Positions 49,578-58,969 of a DNA stretch of 64,000 nt are shown in pieces. The stretch is taken from positions 186,001-250,000 of the forward strand of contig CAXXVE010000001.1 in the NCBI GenBank assembly GCA_963676905.2, given 5' to 3'. A program made the translations under genes and the position numbers. The DNA comes from Oceanispirochaeta sp963676905. GTDB lineage: Bacteria; Spirochaetota; Spirochaetia; DSM-2461. The stretch's first letter is position 1. Each line of letters opens with the position of its first letter. Under the pieces are notes generated by a model that saw nothing but the letters and a program-made list of their open reading frames with translations, was not told the origin of the DNA and did no database searches.

Positions 49578-50591
49578 ATGAAAAACAAGTCTATCCTTGT
49601 CGTATTGATTCTTGCTCTTCTGAGCCCCATGATCTTCGCAAACGGCCAGAACGATGCAGCCTCTGACGGTACAAAGATTGTACTTCTTGTTAAGAGTCTT
49701 GGTAACGGATTTTTCGAAGCAGTTGCCGACGGCGGAAAAGAAGCAGCCGGTGAACTCGACGGTGTAGAATCCATCTACATGGGTCCCAGTTCAGCAACAG
49801 CTGAAGGTCAGATCGAAATCATCGAAACACTGATTGCCCAGAGAGTAGACGGTATCGCCATCTCTGCCAACGACCCCGATGCCCTGATCCCCGTAGCCAA
49901 AAAAGCCATGAAAGCCGGTATCAGAGTTATGTCTTTTGACTCCAATATCAACGAAGGCGGAAGAGAAGTTGCTCTTTCTCCCTCAGACTCCGAGCTGATC
50001 GGTTCACAGCAGGTTCGTTTAATCGCCGAACTCTGTGACTACAAGGGTCAGATCGCAATCCTTTCTGCTACAGCTCAGGCTACAAACCAGAACGAGTGGA
50101 TCGGTTACATGTACGAAGCCATGAAAGATCCCGCCTACAAGGATATGGAAATCGTAGAAGTTGTTTACGGTGATGACGCCGCTGACAAGAGCTACAGAGA
50201 GGCTGTTGGTCTCTTCAAAAAATATCCCGACCTGGCCGGAATCATCTCTCCCACAACTGTTGGAGTTCTTGCAACAGCCAAAGCCATCGAGGACGAAGGA
50301 CTTAAAGGTAAAGTTCAGATCACTGGTCTGGGTCTTCCCTCAGAAATGCAGCACTACATCGAGAACGGAACATGCGGCCAGATGGCTCTGTGGAATCCCG
50401 TTGACCTCGGTTACTCTGCAACTTACATCCTGAAAGCCATGATCGACGGTAAAGTTGAAGGCAAACCCGGTGACGTTATCGACGCCGGAAGAATGGGAAC
50501 AATCACCATCGGTGAGGGTGGAAACTCCATCATGGGCGAGCCCTTTGTATTCAACAAAGACAACATTGCCGAGTACGCTTCAATCTTCTAA
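49578..50591 (+). CDS. rhaS: Rhamnose ABC importer, periplasmic binding protein
   Basis: A 337-residue exported sugar-binding protein. The signal peptide ends near IFANGQ. Mature-domain segments such as LLVKSLGNGFFEA, IAISANDPDAL, the VMSFDSN segment and QNEWI place it in the rhamnose-binding group of the periplasmic-binding-protein/LacI fold. AAAGGAG precedes the ATG. It is the first gene of an operon that ends in L-rhamnose mutarotase, which strongly supports rhamnose as the cargo; the symbol follows the Rhizobium transporter (not the E. coli RhaS regulator). A stable hairpin after its stop probably raises its level over the downstream genes. Confidence 0.88.
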   Translation: MKNKSILVVLILALLSPMIFANGQNDAASDGTKIVLLVKSLGNGFFEAVADGGKEAAGELDGVESIYMGPSSATAEGQIEIIETLIAQRVDGIAISANDPDALIPVAKKAMKAGIRVMSFDSNINEGGREVALSPSDSELIGSQQVRLIAELCDYKGQIAILSATAQATNQNEWIGYMYEAMKDPAYKDMEIVEVVYGDDAADKSYREAVGLFKKYPDLAGIISPTTVGVLATAKAIEDEGLKGKVQITGLGLPSEMQHYIENGTCGQMALWNPVDLGYSATYILKAMIDGKVEGKPGDVIDAGRMGTITIGEGGNSIMGEPFVFNKDNIAEYASIF

Positions 50592-50618
50592 GCAATCTGC
50601 TTCATAGTTAATTCATTC

Positions 50619-50645
50619 CCCCGGAAGGCATAAGTCCTTCCGGGG
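50619..50645 (+). other. Intercistronic hairpin after the rhamnose-binding protein gene
   Basis: CCCCGGAAGG and CCTTCCGGGG form a perfect ten-base-pair stem with a seven-base loop but no T tract. It lies 28 bases after the stop and 160 before the ATPase gene, and fits a message-stabilising or attenuating structure. The rest of the 50592-50805 gap shows no open frame of note. Confidence 0.7.
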
Positions 50646-50805
50646 ATTTAATAAAACAGTTAAGGATCTGTATCAGAAATATCTGATTTGAGAGATTTCC
50701 CGAGCGGCTGTATCCGGCCGTTCAGGAGAACTTTCAAGGACAGCCCTGCCTTGAAAAAAAGCCCGCCGCAGCCTGTGCTGCCGGTAAAAAAAAGAGAGAC
50801 ATGTT

Positions 50806-52308
50806 TTGAAGAAAACGATTTTAGAACTGAAAGACATTGCCAAGTATTTTCCGGGGATTAAAGCTCTGGACAATGTGGATTTTACCATCCGGACCGGCGA
50901 AGTTCACGCCCTTATCGGTGAGAACGGTGCCGGCAAATCGACTTTGGTAAAGATCATGACCGGTGTATACCAGCCCACCAAAGGCAAGATCCTTATGGAG
51001 GGCAGCGAGGTCCACTTCAACACGGCCCATGATGCCCAGGCCGCCGGTGTAGCAGCTATCCATCAGGAAGCCTCCATGTTTGCCGAACTCACTGTTACAG
51101 AAAATATTTTCATGGGCCATCACCTCCGCAAAAAGGGAGGAACCCTGGACTGGAAGGCCATGCGCCAGCATACACAGGAGCTTCTTGACAGAATGGAGCT
51201 GGATATCAACCCTGATACACTCATCAAGAATCTGGGAACAGCCCAGCGCCATATGGTCGAAATTGCCAAGGCCCTTTCGGTGGACGCCCAGCTTGTTATT
51301 ATGGACGAACCCACTTCAGCCCTCTCCCTGCATGAGGTTGAAGAGCTTTACAAAATCATCAGACAGCTTAAGGAAGAGGGAAAAGCAATCGTCTTTATAT
51401 CCCACAAGTTCGATGAAATCTTCGAAATATGTGACCACTTCACAGTCTTCCGGGACGGTCAGTATATCGGCGAAGGAGAGGTTGCAAGTTCCTCTGTTGA
51501 TGAAATCGTCAAGATGATGGTCGGCCGCTCCCTTGATCAGATGTTCCCCAAAAAGGACTCAGACATCGGTGAAGCTGTACTGGACGTCAAAGGACTCTCC
51601 CTCCCCGGCTTCTTCAAGGATGTATCCTTCTCTCTCCACAAGGGAGAGATTCTGGGATTTTTCGGACTGGTGGGAGCCGGACGCTCGGAAGTCATGAGGA
51701 CCATCTTCGGTATAGACAAAAAATCAGAGGGCACAATTATCCTCAACGGCAGGGAGATACATATATCCTCACCCCGCCTGGCCATGCAGAGGGGAATAGC
51801 CTATGTCCCCGAAGACAGGCAGGAGCAGGGAGCCATTCTGGAAATGAGCCTCTCCCACAATATTACCCTTCCCCAGATAGACAAGATCAGCCCCTTCGGC
51901 GTTTTAAACAAAAAAACAGAAAAGACCATCACCGAAGAGTTCGGAAACAAGATGGAGATAAAAGCTGCCAACTGGAAGGTCAATGCCAATACCCTCTCCG
52001 GAGGAAACCAGCAGAAGGTTGTACTTGCAAAATGGCTTGCAACAGACCCTGACATTCTTATTCTCGACGAACCCACCAAGGGAATCGATGTAGCCACCAA
52101 GGCGGCGGTCCACGAATTTGTTTCGGAGATGGCCGCAGCGGGACTCGCTGTAATACTTGTGTCCTCGGAACTTCCTGAAGTTCTGGGAATGGCCGACAGG
52201 ATCGTGGTGATGCACGAAGGCCGGGTTTCAAAAATCCTGAGCCGGGATGAAGCGAACAGCGACAATGTCATCCTTGCGGCGACAGGACATGAGGAAGGAA
52301 CGAAATGA
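50806..52308 (+). CDS. rhaT: Rhamnose ABC importer ATP-binding protein
   Basis: A 500-residue double ATPase of the RbsA/MglA class. First half: Walker A GENGAGKST, signature LGTAQRHMVEIAKALS, Walker B VIMDEPTSALS. Second half: degenerate loop GLVGAGRSE, signature LSGGNQQKVVLAKWL, ILDEPTKGIDVATKAA. The signature of the first half lacks the usual LSGGQ, which is common in this class. The start is TTG at 50806; an ATG five bases earlier reads only two codons (ATG TTT) before a TGA that overlaps the TTG. The stop overlaps the next gene's ATG by four bases. Confidence 0.9.
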   Translation: MKKTILELKDIAKYFPGIKALDNVDFTIRTGEVHALIGENGAGKSTLVKIMTGVYQPTKGKILMEGSEVHFNTAHDAQAAGVAAIHQEASMFAELTVTENIFMGHHLRKKGGTLDWKAMRQHTQELLDRMELDINPDTLIKNLGTAQRHMVEIAKALSVDAQLVIMDEPTSALSLHEVEELYKIIRQLKEEGKAIVFISHKFDEIFEICDHFTVFRDGQYIGEGEVASSSVDEIVKMMVGRSLDQMFPKKDSDIGEAVLDVKGLSLPGFFKDVSFSLHKGEILGFFGLVGAGRSEVMRTIFGIDKKSEGTIILNGREIHISSPRLAMQRGIAYVPEDRQEQGAILEMSLSHNITLPQIDKISPFGVLNKKTEKTITEEFGNKMEIKAANWKVNANTLSGGNQQKVVLAKWLATDPDILILDEPTKGIDVATKAAVHEFVSEMAAAGLAVILVSSELPEVLGMADRIVVMHEGRVSKILSRDEANSDNVILAATGHEEGTK

Positions 52309-53291
52309 AAAAAATCATTGATAAAATACTGCAGAACAGAGAGCTGAATCTGGTGGGACTCATTGTCCTGCTTCTGATTCTTGTAACCTTCAGAGCTCCA
52401 AGCTTTCTGGAAATCAGGAACGTGGAACGCATCGTCAACGATACGGCCATACTGATTATGGTAGCTGCCGGTCAGTTTCTTGTAATCCTGACAGGGGGAA
52501 TCGACCTCTCGGTTGGTTCTACCATCGCCTTCTCCGGAATGGCCGCCTCAATGCTGAACGAAGCCTACCCCGCCATGCCTGTGTATCTAATTCTCCTGAT
52601 AGGAGTTCTTGTGGGAACAGCTCTGGGGGCCTTCAACGGAAGCTGTGTTGCCTTCGGAAAGATCCCGCCCATCATCACAACTCTCGGTACAATGAGTATC
52701 TTCAGGGGATTCACCTTTGTTCTCAGCAAGGGACAGTGGGTAACGGCTCATGAGATGACCGAAGCCTATACAATGATTCCCCGGGGCCGTCTCTTCGGAA
52801 TCCCCAACCTGACATCCTGGGCCATCCTAATCTTTGTGCTGATGTACTACTTTGTGAAGTACACCCGCCACGGACGTGAAATATACGCCATAGGCGGTAA
52901 TAAAACGGCAGCCCACTTTGTCGGTGTAAGTGAAAAGAAAGTGAACTTTATGGTTTTCACAATCTCCGGTGCCCTCTGCGGACTTGCCGGTGTTATGTGG
53001 ACCGCCCGATATGCGGCTGCGGTAAACGAAACTGCAACAGGCTTTGAACTGCAGACAGTAGCGGCCTGTGTTCTCGGCGGCGTCAGCATTGCCGGAGGTT
53101 CAGGAAGCATAACAGGTGTTCTGCTGGGAGCCCTTTTTCTGGGAATCATCAACAATGCCCTGCCTGTTGTAAACCTCTCACCCTTCTACCAGATGGCAAT
53201 TCAGGGATTCATCGTCCTGGCGGCCATCGTTGCAAACGTTCTGATGGAACAGCGCAATGAGAAAAAATTACTTAACAGGAGACGCCAGTAA
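52305..53291 (+). CDS. rhaP: Rhamnose ABC importer permease 1
   Basis: A 328-residue inner-membrane permease of the RbsC class with eight to ten membrane segments. Signatures are GGIDLSVGSTIAFSGM near residue 64, the ATPase-contact loop AIGGNKTAAHFVGV near 196 and CVLGGVSIAGGSGSITG near 255. GGAAGGAA precedes the ATG. It overlaps the ATPase gene by four bases and the second permease by one (TAATG), so all are translationally coupled. The two permeases form a heterodimer. Confidence 0.9.
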   Translation: MKKIIDKILQNRELNLVGLIVLLLILVTFRAPSFLEIRNVERIVNDTAILIMVAAGQFLVILTGGIDLSVGSTIAFSGMAASMLNEAYPAMPVYLILLIGVLVGTALGAFNGSCVAFGKIPPIITTLGTMSIFRGFTFVLSKGQWVTAHEMTEAYTMIPRGRLFGIPNLTSWAILIFVLMYYFVKYTRHGREIYAIGGNKTAAHFVGVSEKKVNFMVFTISGALCGLAGVMWTARYAAAVNETATGFELQTVAACVLGGVSIAGGSGSITGVLLGALFLGIINNALPVVNLSPFYQMAIQGFIVLAAIVANVLMEQRNEKKLLNRRRQ

Positions 53292-54325
53292 TGAGTGATA
53301 AACTGAAGCACGTAAGCCAGAGCCGGCTTATTAACGAGACAAGTCTCAAAGAAAGAATTATTGAAACAGTAACCAAGTGGGAGTTTATTCTTGTTGTTCT
53401 CTTTGCAGCGGTGGTGATCTACTTCTCCAACGCCACCCCCTACTTCCTGAACTACTTCAACATGATGAACACCACCTTCAACTTCATGGAAAAAGCCATC
53501 ATGGCCCTTCCTATGATATTTGTAATCATGTGCGGTGACATCGATATCTCGGTTGCCTCAATCCTTGCACTCTCCTCCTTTGCCATGGGCCATGCCTCTG
53601 CCGCAGGAGCGGGAACAGCGGAAATTATCCTTATAGGACTCTGTGTCGGTGCGGTCTGCGGAATCTTCAACGGCCTTCTGATCACAGGACTTAAAATACC
53701 TGCTATCGCCGTAACCCTGGGAAGCCAGTCCCTCTTCAGAGGTATAAGCCAGGCCATCCTTGGCGATCAGGCCTATACAAAATACCCCGAAAGTTTTGCC
53801 TACTTCGGACAGGGATATGTGGGAGACACAATCATCCCCTTCGAACTGATCCTGTTCCTGATTCTGGCTGCTGTTATGGGATTTGTACTCCACAAGACAA
53901 GCTACGGTCGAAAAGTCTACGCCATCGGCAACAGCGCCACAGCGGCAAAGTTCTCCGGTGTTCCTGTGGCCCGTATCCGTTTTGCAAACATGGTCCTGAA
54001 CGGTCTGTTTGCAGGTATTGCCGCTGTTCTTCTGACGTCAAGAATCGGAAGTACAAGACCCAACATCGCCAACGGCTGGGATATGGAAGCCATTACCCTG
54101 GTTGTTCTGGGAGGTGTATCCATCTCTGGCGGTAAGGGAAATATTTTCGGAGTTATCATCGCCATATTCCTGCTTGGCTACCTGAAGTTCGGTATGGGAC
54201 TCCTGAACATCTCCGCCAGGTCCATGATCATCATCACCGGATTCCTTCTTATTGCTGCGGTTCTTATCCCGGAGATGCTGAACCGCTTCAAGGCAAAACG
54301 GAAACTGATGAAACAGCAGGCCTGA
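53291..54325 (+). CDS. rhaQ: Rhamnose ABC importer permease 2
   Basis: A 344-residue permease of the same class as its neighbour, with a cytoplasmic N-terminal tail of about 35 residues. Signatures are the MCGDIDISVASILAL segment near 77, AIGNSATAAKFSGV near 212 and VVLGGVSISGGKGNIFG near 276. It partners the preceding permease. The mutarotase gene follows after 18 bases. Confidence 0.9.
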   Translation: MSDKLKHVSQSRLINETSLKERIIETVTKWEFILVVLFAAVVIYFSNATPYFLNYFNMMNTTFNFMEKAIMALPMIFVIMCGDIDISVASILALSSFAMGHASAAGAGTAEIILIGLCVGAVCGIFNGLLITGLKIPAIAVTLGSQSLFRGISQAILGDQAYTKYPESFAYFGQGYVGDTIIPFELILFLILAAVMGFVLHKTSYGRKVYAIGNSATAAKFSGVPVARIRFANMVLNGLFAGIAAVLLTSRIGSTRPNIANGWDMEAITLVVLGGVSISGGKGNIFGVIIAIFLLGYLKFGMGLLNISARSMIIITGFLLIAAVLIPEMLNRFKAKRKLMKQQA

Positions 54326-54343
54326 TCCGCCGAAGGTATAGGT

Positions 54344-54658
54344 ATGAAAAGATTTGCATTCAAGATGAAACTGAAACCGGGATATGCCGCAGAGTACAAG
54401 AAGCGGCATGATGAAATCTGGCCGGAACTGAAAGACCTGATCAAGAGTACCGGAGTGGGTGACTACTCCATTTTCCTGGACGAAGAGACTGATATTCTCT
54501 TTGCATCCCAGAAGATTGAAGGGGATTCAGGATCCCAGGATCTGGGAAGCAACCCTGTGGTTCAGAAATGGTGGGCCTATATGGCGGATATCATGGAAAC
54601 CAACGAGGACAACTCCCCTGTGACCATCCCCCTGAAGGAAGTTTTCTACCTTCCGTGA
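54344..54658 (+). CDS. rhaM: L-rhamnose mutarotase
   Basis: A 104-residue cytosolic enzyme that interconverts the alpha and beta anomers of L-rhamnose, feeding the anomer that the isomerase prefers. The match to RhaM/YiiL is close along the whole length: FKMKLKPGYAAEYKKRHDEI at the start with the catalytic His22, DYSIFLDEETD in the middle and WWAYMADIMETNEDNSP with the tryptophan pair near the end. As the last gene of the operon it fixes the importer's cargo as rhamnose. Rhamnose isomerase and rhamnulose-1-phosphate aldolase are not in the window. Confidence 0.95.
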   Translation: MKRFAFKMKLKPGYAAEYKKRHDEIWPELKDLIKSTGVGDYSIFLDEETDILFASQKIEGDSGSQDLGSNPVVQKWWAYMADIMETNEDNSPVTIPLKEVFYLP

Positions 54659-54716
54659 TAACGGAAGAAAACGTAGTATAATGTAGGCAGCAGGAGTCTG
54701 CCCTGTAGAAGGAGTA

Positions 54717-54740
54717 AAGCCCCCGAAAGGGGGCTTCCCT
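54717..54740 (+). terminator. Terminator of the rhamnose operon
   Basis: A perfect stem, AAGCCCCC and GGGGGCTT around a GAAA tetraloop, is followed by a C- and T-rich tract. Confidence 0.65.
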
Positions 54741-54769
54741 TTGACTACCCAAAATCTCCGTGGTAGACT
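54741..54769 (+). promoter_or_regulatory. Promoter of the LysM lipoprotein gene
   Basis: TTGACT (54741-54746), 17-base spacer, TAGACT (54764-54769). It lies immediately after the rhamnose terminator and fixes the ATG at 54793 as the first possible start. Confidence 0.5.
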
Positions 54770-54792
54770 GTCTGTGCGATAGGAGAAACCGC

Positions 54793-56223
54793 ATGAACAA
54801 GAAATTACTCTTTGCTTTATTATTCATTTCCCTGTTTATTGTTATTTCATGTAAGTCTACACCGGAACCGGAAGCCGAGGATCTCGTCGAGGAAGCTGTT
54901 CCCGAAGAGGTTGTTGAGGAGACAGTTGTTGAAACTGAACCGGTGGAAGAAGAACCTGTGGTTGAAGAGCCCGCTGTAACGGCTGTTTCTGAAGAGGAGC
55001 TGGCTATTGCACGTCAGGCCCTGGAACGGGCCGAAATGGTGGACGGCTCCCGTTTTGCACCCTCTCTGATGAGAGAGGCATACGCTGAGATGAGACAGGC
55101 ACAGTCACTGGCCGAGAGCGATCCTGAAGCAGCCAGAGAACTGCTTGCATCTGTCGTTGAAAAAAGTAACAGAGCCTTTGATATGGGACGTCAGGGCCTC
55201 AAGGATGAAGCCTATGCCTCCCTGGACAAGTGGGAAGCCAATCTGAAATCCATTGACGCCGACAAGTTCAGCCCCCAGGCCTACTCTGAAGTTATGGCCC
55301 AGTTTGCCGTAACGAAAGCGGCCATTGAAGCTGAAGAGCTGACAGAGGCGAGAAATGAGCTTTATAAGTCCCGTATGAAGTCCACAAACCTATACAATAT
55401 TCTTAATGAAAATATCCGCTGGGTAAGAATCCTTGAGAGAGATACCAATAACTACCTCAGCGATGCCGAGGCTCAGGAAGCCTACCTCTGGGCCGATGAG
55501 GAGTTCAACAAGGCGAGCTACCTCCTCTCAGAAGGAATGCTTCAGTTCAGACAGTACAATCTTGCCGAGAGCGAAACAGTTCTGAAAGAGGCGAAGTTCA
55601 GAGCCAGAAACACACTCTATCTTGTACAGGAGAGAAAAAAACAGGCTGCCACCGACGCACGTCTTATGCAGGTTCAGATGGAACTGGAGGAAGCCTCCAC
55701 CCTTACTGTTCAGGAAGAAGACGGTTCGATTGTCAATGCGTCTCCCTGGTCCGGTGCCGACTACCTGAATGCCAATCCCCTGCTGGATGCTGAGGGTGAA
55801 GACTATGTAGTTGAAGAGTCCGAGCTGGAAGCCTATGACCTGGACACTCCCATCGAAGAAGAGGAGGAGGAGGAAGAGGAAGTAGCGGGCCCCATGGTGG
55901 TCAGCAGACTTCTGGAACAGGCCAAGGAGCTGTGGCAGATGGCCATTGACGAAAGAAACGCCGGCAACTACGAACGTTCAGCGGAACTTCTGAGTCAGGC
56001 TGAGGCTTATATCAGAACCTACAAGGCAAACGCCGTCGGCAAGACCTATGTTGTCAAATACAGGGAGATCGATACAGACTGTCTGTGGAGAATCGCCGAG
56101 TTTGAAGAGATCTATGCCGATCCCTACCTCTGGCCCAAAATCTGGCAGCGTAACCAGAAGGACATTCCCAACCCCGATCTGATCTATCCCGGTCAGGTTC
56201 TGATCATTCCCCCTGTGGAGTAA
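54793..56223 (+). CDS. LysM-domain lipoprotein with helical repeats
   Basis: A 476-residue lipoprotein (lipobox VISC, Cys20). A glutamate- and valine-rich linker (about 25-65) is followed by some 250 residues of alanine- and glutamate-rich helices, probably TPR-like; an acidic run of nine glutamates near 368; another helical pair; and a C-terminal LysM-like module from TYVVKYREID to IYPGQVLIIPP. Probably anchored in a membrane and reaching the peptidoglycan. AGGAG seven bases before the ATG and the promoter position support this start. The LysM module matches the one at 10236-10928. Confidence 0.85.
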   Translation: MNKKLLFALLFISLFIVISCKSTPEPEAEDLVEEAVPEEVVEETVVETEPVEEEPVVEEPAVTAVSEEELAIARQALERAEMVDGSRFAPSLMREAYAEMRQAQSLAESDPEAARELLASVVEKSNRAFDMGRQGLKDEAYASLDKWEANLKSIDADKFSPQAYSEVMAQFAVTKAAIEAEELTEARNELYKSRMKSTNLYNILNENIRWVRILERDTNNYLSDAEAQEAYLWADEEFNKASYLLSEGMLQFRQYNLAESETVLKEAKFRARNTLYLVQERKKQAATDARLMQVQMELEEASTLTVQEEDGSIVNASPWSGADYLNANPLLDAEGEDYVVEESELEAYDLDTPIEEEEEEEEEVAGPMVVSRLLEQAKELWQMAIDERNAGNYERSAELLSQAEAYIRTYKANAVGKTYVVKYREIDTDCLWRIAEFEEIYADPYLWPKIWQRNQKDIPNPDLIYPGQVLIIPPVE

Positions 56224-56280
56224 TGGTCCATCCGGTTCTCCGCCGGATCAAATACTAAAGCAGAAATATGAGAGTACAGG

Positions 56281-56308
56281 CCGCTTCCTCCGGGGAGCGG
56301 TTTTTTAT
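56281..56308 (+). terminator. Terminator of the LysM lipoprotein gene
   Basis: CCGCTTCC pairs with GGGAGCGG (one mismatch) and is followed by six T. The sequence resembles the terminators at 10961 and 11997. Confidence 0.75.
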
Positions 56309-56344
56309 TGCTGATATTTGATTATGCATTTTATCCGGACCTGA

Positions 56345-56368
56345 AAAAGCCCGGTATATTTACCGGGC
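56345..56368 (-). terminator. Terminator of the COG3014/LpoB/LPP20 operon
   Basis: GCCCGGTA and TACCGGGC form a perfect eight-base-pair stem with a four-base loop; the minus strand continues with five T. Confidence 0.75.
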
Positions 56369-56402
56369 CTCCTGTTTAACTTATGAAAATCGATGAGAAG
56401 AT

Positions 56403-57452
56403 TCAGTTTCCTGCAAAGCTGTCGAAGTACTCCTCCAGACTGCCCAGGAAGTTCTTCTGCATTGCCTCTTCCATGGAGCGGTAGGCTCTGGCTTCGGCTT
56501 CACTCAGGGAAATAGCTGTTTCCCTCTTTTTCTCATCCATGGACACCACAATGTCTCCGTCCTCATTGATCATCTCAAGAAAGAGTGTCCACCGGAGGTT
56601 CTTATAGTTGTTGTCCAGAACTACCTCCTCCATCGCAATCCGGCCGATGACGGCCAGGGAGGACTCGGCGCCACCCGCTATTGTAAAGCCCCTGTCAGTC
56701 AGCACCTGGGAAACCACAGAGCTGACCTTGCCTTCTGAATCCCCGTCAATATTGACAGAATAGACCATCTGTTCTGCAGTATCACCGTATTTGGCGCGGA
56801 GATCTCCGCTGTCATAGGGGAGCATTACAGCTCTGGCAAAGGGCTGATAGATTATCTCAAGCTGTTCCCTCAGAGACTGGATCTTGGCATCCATTACAAT
56901 GGCGGCATCCAGCAGGCCGTAGCGCCTCAGCAGGTCGCTCTGTTCCCCGGATCTTCTGATCAGATTTGCCGCGGTCATACCATCCTGATCGATCCTCTGC
57001 CTGTAGATGTTGGCAGTCTCCATCCTGTTGATATAGGTGATAACATAGACCTTACCAAGGTCACTGGTCCAGGATTCTGCAAAGTGTACATTGATCAGGG
57101 TCTCGTCGGAGAGCTGTGTAATAGACTCGTCGGCGGTGGTCTCCATCTGAGACTCAAGTATGGTCTTGCCGTCGGAAAGATCCCTGTATCTTGTAGCGAT
57201 TGTACTGTCTACAATGATTGTAGTTCTGAAGATCTGGGCCAGAGAGGCTTTTCCGTCCTGCTTGGCCTGCTTGAGGGAGTTCCCCTCACCGATCTCCACC
57301 AGATACTGATCGTTGGGATAGAGAGAGTGTTTATCATCCATCCAGCCCGGTTTGCTTCCGCCGGCTGTTGAAGACACCGACCCGCCTGTGGTCACACAGG
57401 AGATCAGAATCAGGGGCAGTATCAGTATAAAGAGGCTGTTTTTCAGCTTCAT
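56403..57452 (-). CDS. LPP20-family lipoprotein
   Basis: A 349-residue lipoprotein (lipobox LISC, Cys19). Residues about 35-160 resemble the LPP20 domain: GWMDDKHSLYPNDQYLVEIGEG, then an alanine-rich helix (KQDGKASLAQIF) and a VYVITYINR strand; the first twenty residues of the segment suffice to recognise it. The C-terminal half resembles the LPP20-like extended proteins with a domain of CsgG/FlgT style. GGAGG precedes the ATG at 57452; a TTG four codons earlier overlaps that site. It is the last gene of a three-lipoprotein operon and follows the COG3014 gene after about 90 bases. Confidence 0.8.
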   Translation of the reverse strand: MKLKNSLFILILPLILISCVTTGGSVSSTAGGSKPGWMDDKHSLYPNDQYLVEIGEGNSLKQAKQDGKASLAQIFRTTIIVDSTIATRYRDLSDGKTILESQMETTADESITQLSDETLINVHFAESWTSDLGKVYVITYINRMETANIYRQRIDQDGMTAANLIRRSGEQSDLLRRYGLLDAAIVMDAKIQSLREQLEIIYQPFARAVMLPYDSGDLRAKYGDTAEQMVYSVNIDGDSEGKVSSVVSQVLTDRGFTIAGGAESSLAVIGRIAMEEVVLDNNYKNLRWTLFLEMINEDGDIVVSMDEKKRETAISLSEAEARAYRSMEEAMQKNFLGSLEEYFDSFAGN

Positions 57453-57540
57453 ATTATCCTCCAAAGTATGCGTTCCCTGAGCAGATCAGGAAAAATAATG
57501 TAAAACGGTCCCCCGGGTTGATCCCGGAACCGGTTTCAGT

Positions 57541-58962
57541 CTACTGCAGAACAAAGGACTCAACGAAATTCAGCTGTCCCGGCTGAAGATCCATCATTCC
57601 CCTGTTGTCACGGTATATCAGGGTACTGTCCCTGTAATATTCTACTGTAATGTTGTGCTCTCCCGGAGGAAGAGCAATATCAACGGCATGGGCAAAAGCA
57701 GGAAAGTAGGGAGAGATTCTCAGATCGGCATTCTCTGTGGCGTCCACAGCAACATCTGCGGCGATCCCCAGAAGCATGCCTGCAAGAAGGCCTCCCACGT
57801 CGTCACTCATATTATCCTGCATGGCGCTCTTGCCAGACTCCTTCAGAATGCCCTTTGTTACGGTTCTCAGTATGGCCTTTCCGATAATCAGAGGCTGTTT
57901 AATTACAAAAATCTCTCTTGCAATGGACTGCATGTTTTCAATCATGGGAATGTCCCTGACGGGAACGCCGTCTACAAGCAGAACAACCCTGTTGACCTTG
58001 CTGTCCATCATCTCCAGCCGGGGATACTCAAATTTAAAATGGTGCCCCCCTCCGATTCCGGGAATCAGAAGAAAGTTAAAACCAACCATTGATTCAACAT
58101 ACTCTTCATCCTGACTGACAGATGTGATGATGACTCCGTTGCTAACGGTATCCAGATAAAAGGTCTCGGCCATCTTCCGGGGTGATTTTCCTGAAAAGCT
58201 CATTACCGAAAGATGAGCCATTTCAGGTTCGGGCTGCACTTCAGGCAGTTCGGGCTGTGTAAAGTTATAGAGATGAGACTGGGTCCTGAAGGCGTCCTGA
58301 AAAAACTCACCCTCTATCCGGGCGCTGTCGTAACTTCGGTCATCCCTGAAAAGAAGCAGTCCCAGATACCGGGCCAGAGCATCATTGTGAAAGCGGTTCT
58401 GAAGTGCTTCAAGCTGACCTTCAGCCTCTTCGGACTCGTTGTACTCCTCAATAAGGGTGCGGTATTTGTCCTCAAGAAGGTTCAGTTTGATATGAACTCT
58501 TCTGATTTCAATCATGGCGGCTTCATTATCGCCCAGGGCGATGTAGTTGAGAGCCTTGAAGACATTCAGATAAATGTCTTCGTAGTCCTCCCCCGAATAG
58601 TCCAGGGCATTGTCATTGAGGACACCAGAAGTAACGGCCTTGGAGATACTCTTTGTGTAGAGCTCTTCAATGCCCCTCTCAGCCATTTCAAGGGCCTGGT
58701 TACTCTTCTCATACTCACCGGCATAGTGATAGAGCATTCCCGTATCAAGATAGAACAGGACCCTGTCCTTCTCCTTGTAGGCGGTACCCTTATATGACTC
58801 GATAACGTTTCCCGCCGACTGGAAATCCCTTCCGGCGACATACTCTCCAGCTTCGACATACTGCTGTTGAAAAGTCATCGTACTGGCACAGGACGCAAGG
58901 GTGAGAACAAGAACAAGTGCTGCCGCCGCTTTGACGGTACTACATAAACGGTATCGAATCAT
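57541..58962 (-). CDS. COG3014-type lipoprotein
   Basis: A 473-residue lipoprotein (lipobox LASC, Cys25). The first 200 residues are TPR-like helices (DTGMLYHYAGEYEKSNQALE); the conserved family segment is NVFKALNYIALGDNEAAMIE, followed by a helical stretch. The second half holds a VLLVDGVPV strand pair, a glycine-rich hydrophobic helix (VGGLLAGMLLGIAAD) and an immunoglobulin-like end (GEHNITVEYYRD). The protein belongs to an uncharacterised envelope family usually found beside LpoB-like and LPP20 genes, as here. It starts seven bases after the LpoB-like gene. Confidence 0.8.
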   Translation of the reverse strand: MIRYRLCSTVKAAAALVLVLTLASCASTMTFQQQYVEAGEYVAGRDFQSAGNVIESYKGTAYKEKDRVLFYLDTGMLYHYAGEYEKSNQALEMAERGIEELYTKSISKAVTSGVLNDNALDYSGEDYEDIYLNVFKALNYIALGDNEAAMIEIRRVHIKLNLLEDKYRTLIEEYNESEEAEGQLEALQNRFHNDALARYLGLLLFRDDRSYDSARIEGEFFQDAFRTQSHLYNFTQPELPEVQPEPEMAHLSVMSFSGKSPRKMAETFYLDTVSNGVIITSVSQDEEYVESMVGFNFLLIPGIGGGHHFKFEYPRLEMMDSKVNRVVLLVDGVPVRDIPMIENMQSIAREIFVIKQPLIIGKAILRTVTKGILKESGKSAMQDNMSDDVGGLLAGMLLGIAADVAVDATENADLRISPYFPAFAHAVDIALPPGEHNITVEYYRDSTLIYRDNRGMMDLQPGQLNFVESFVLQ

Positions 58963-58969
58963 TATCAGA

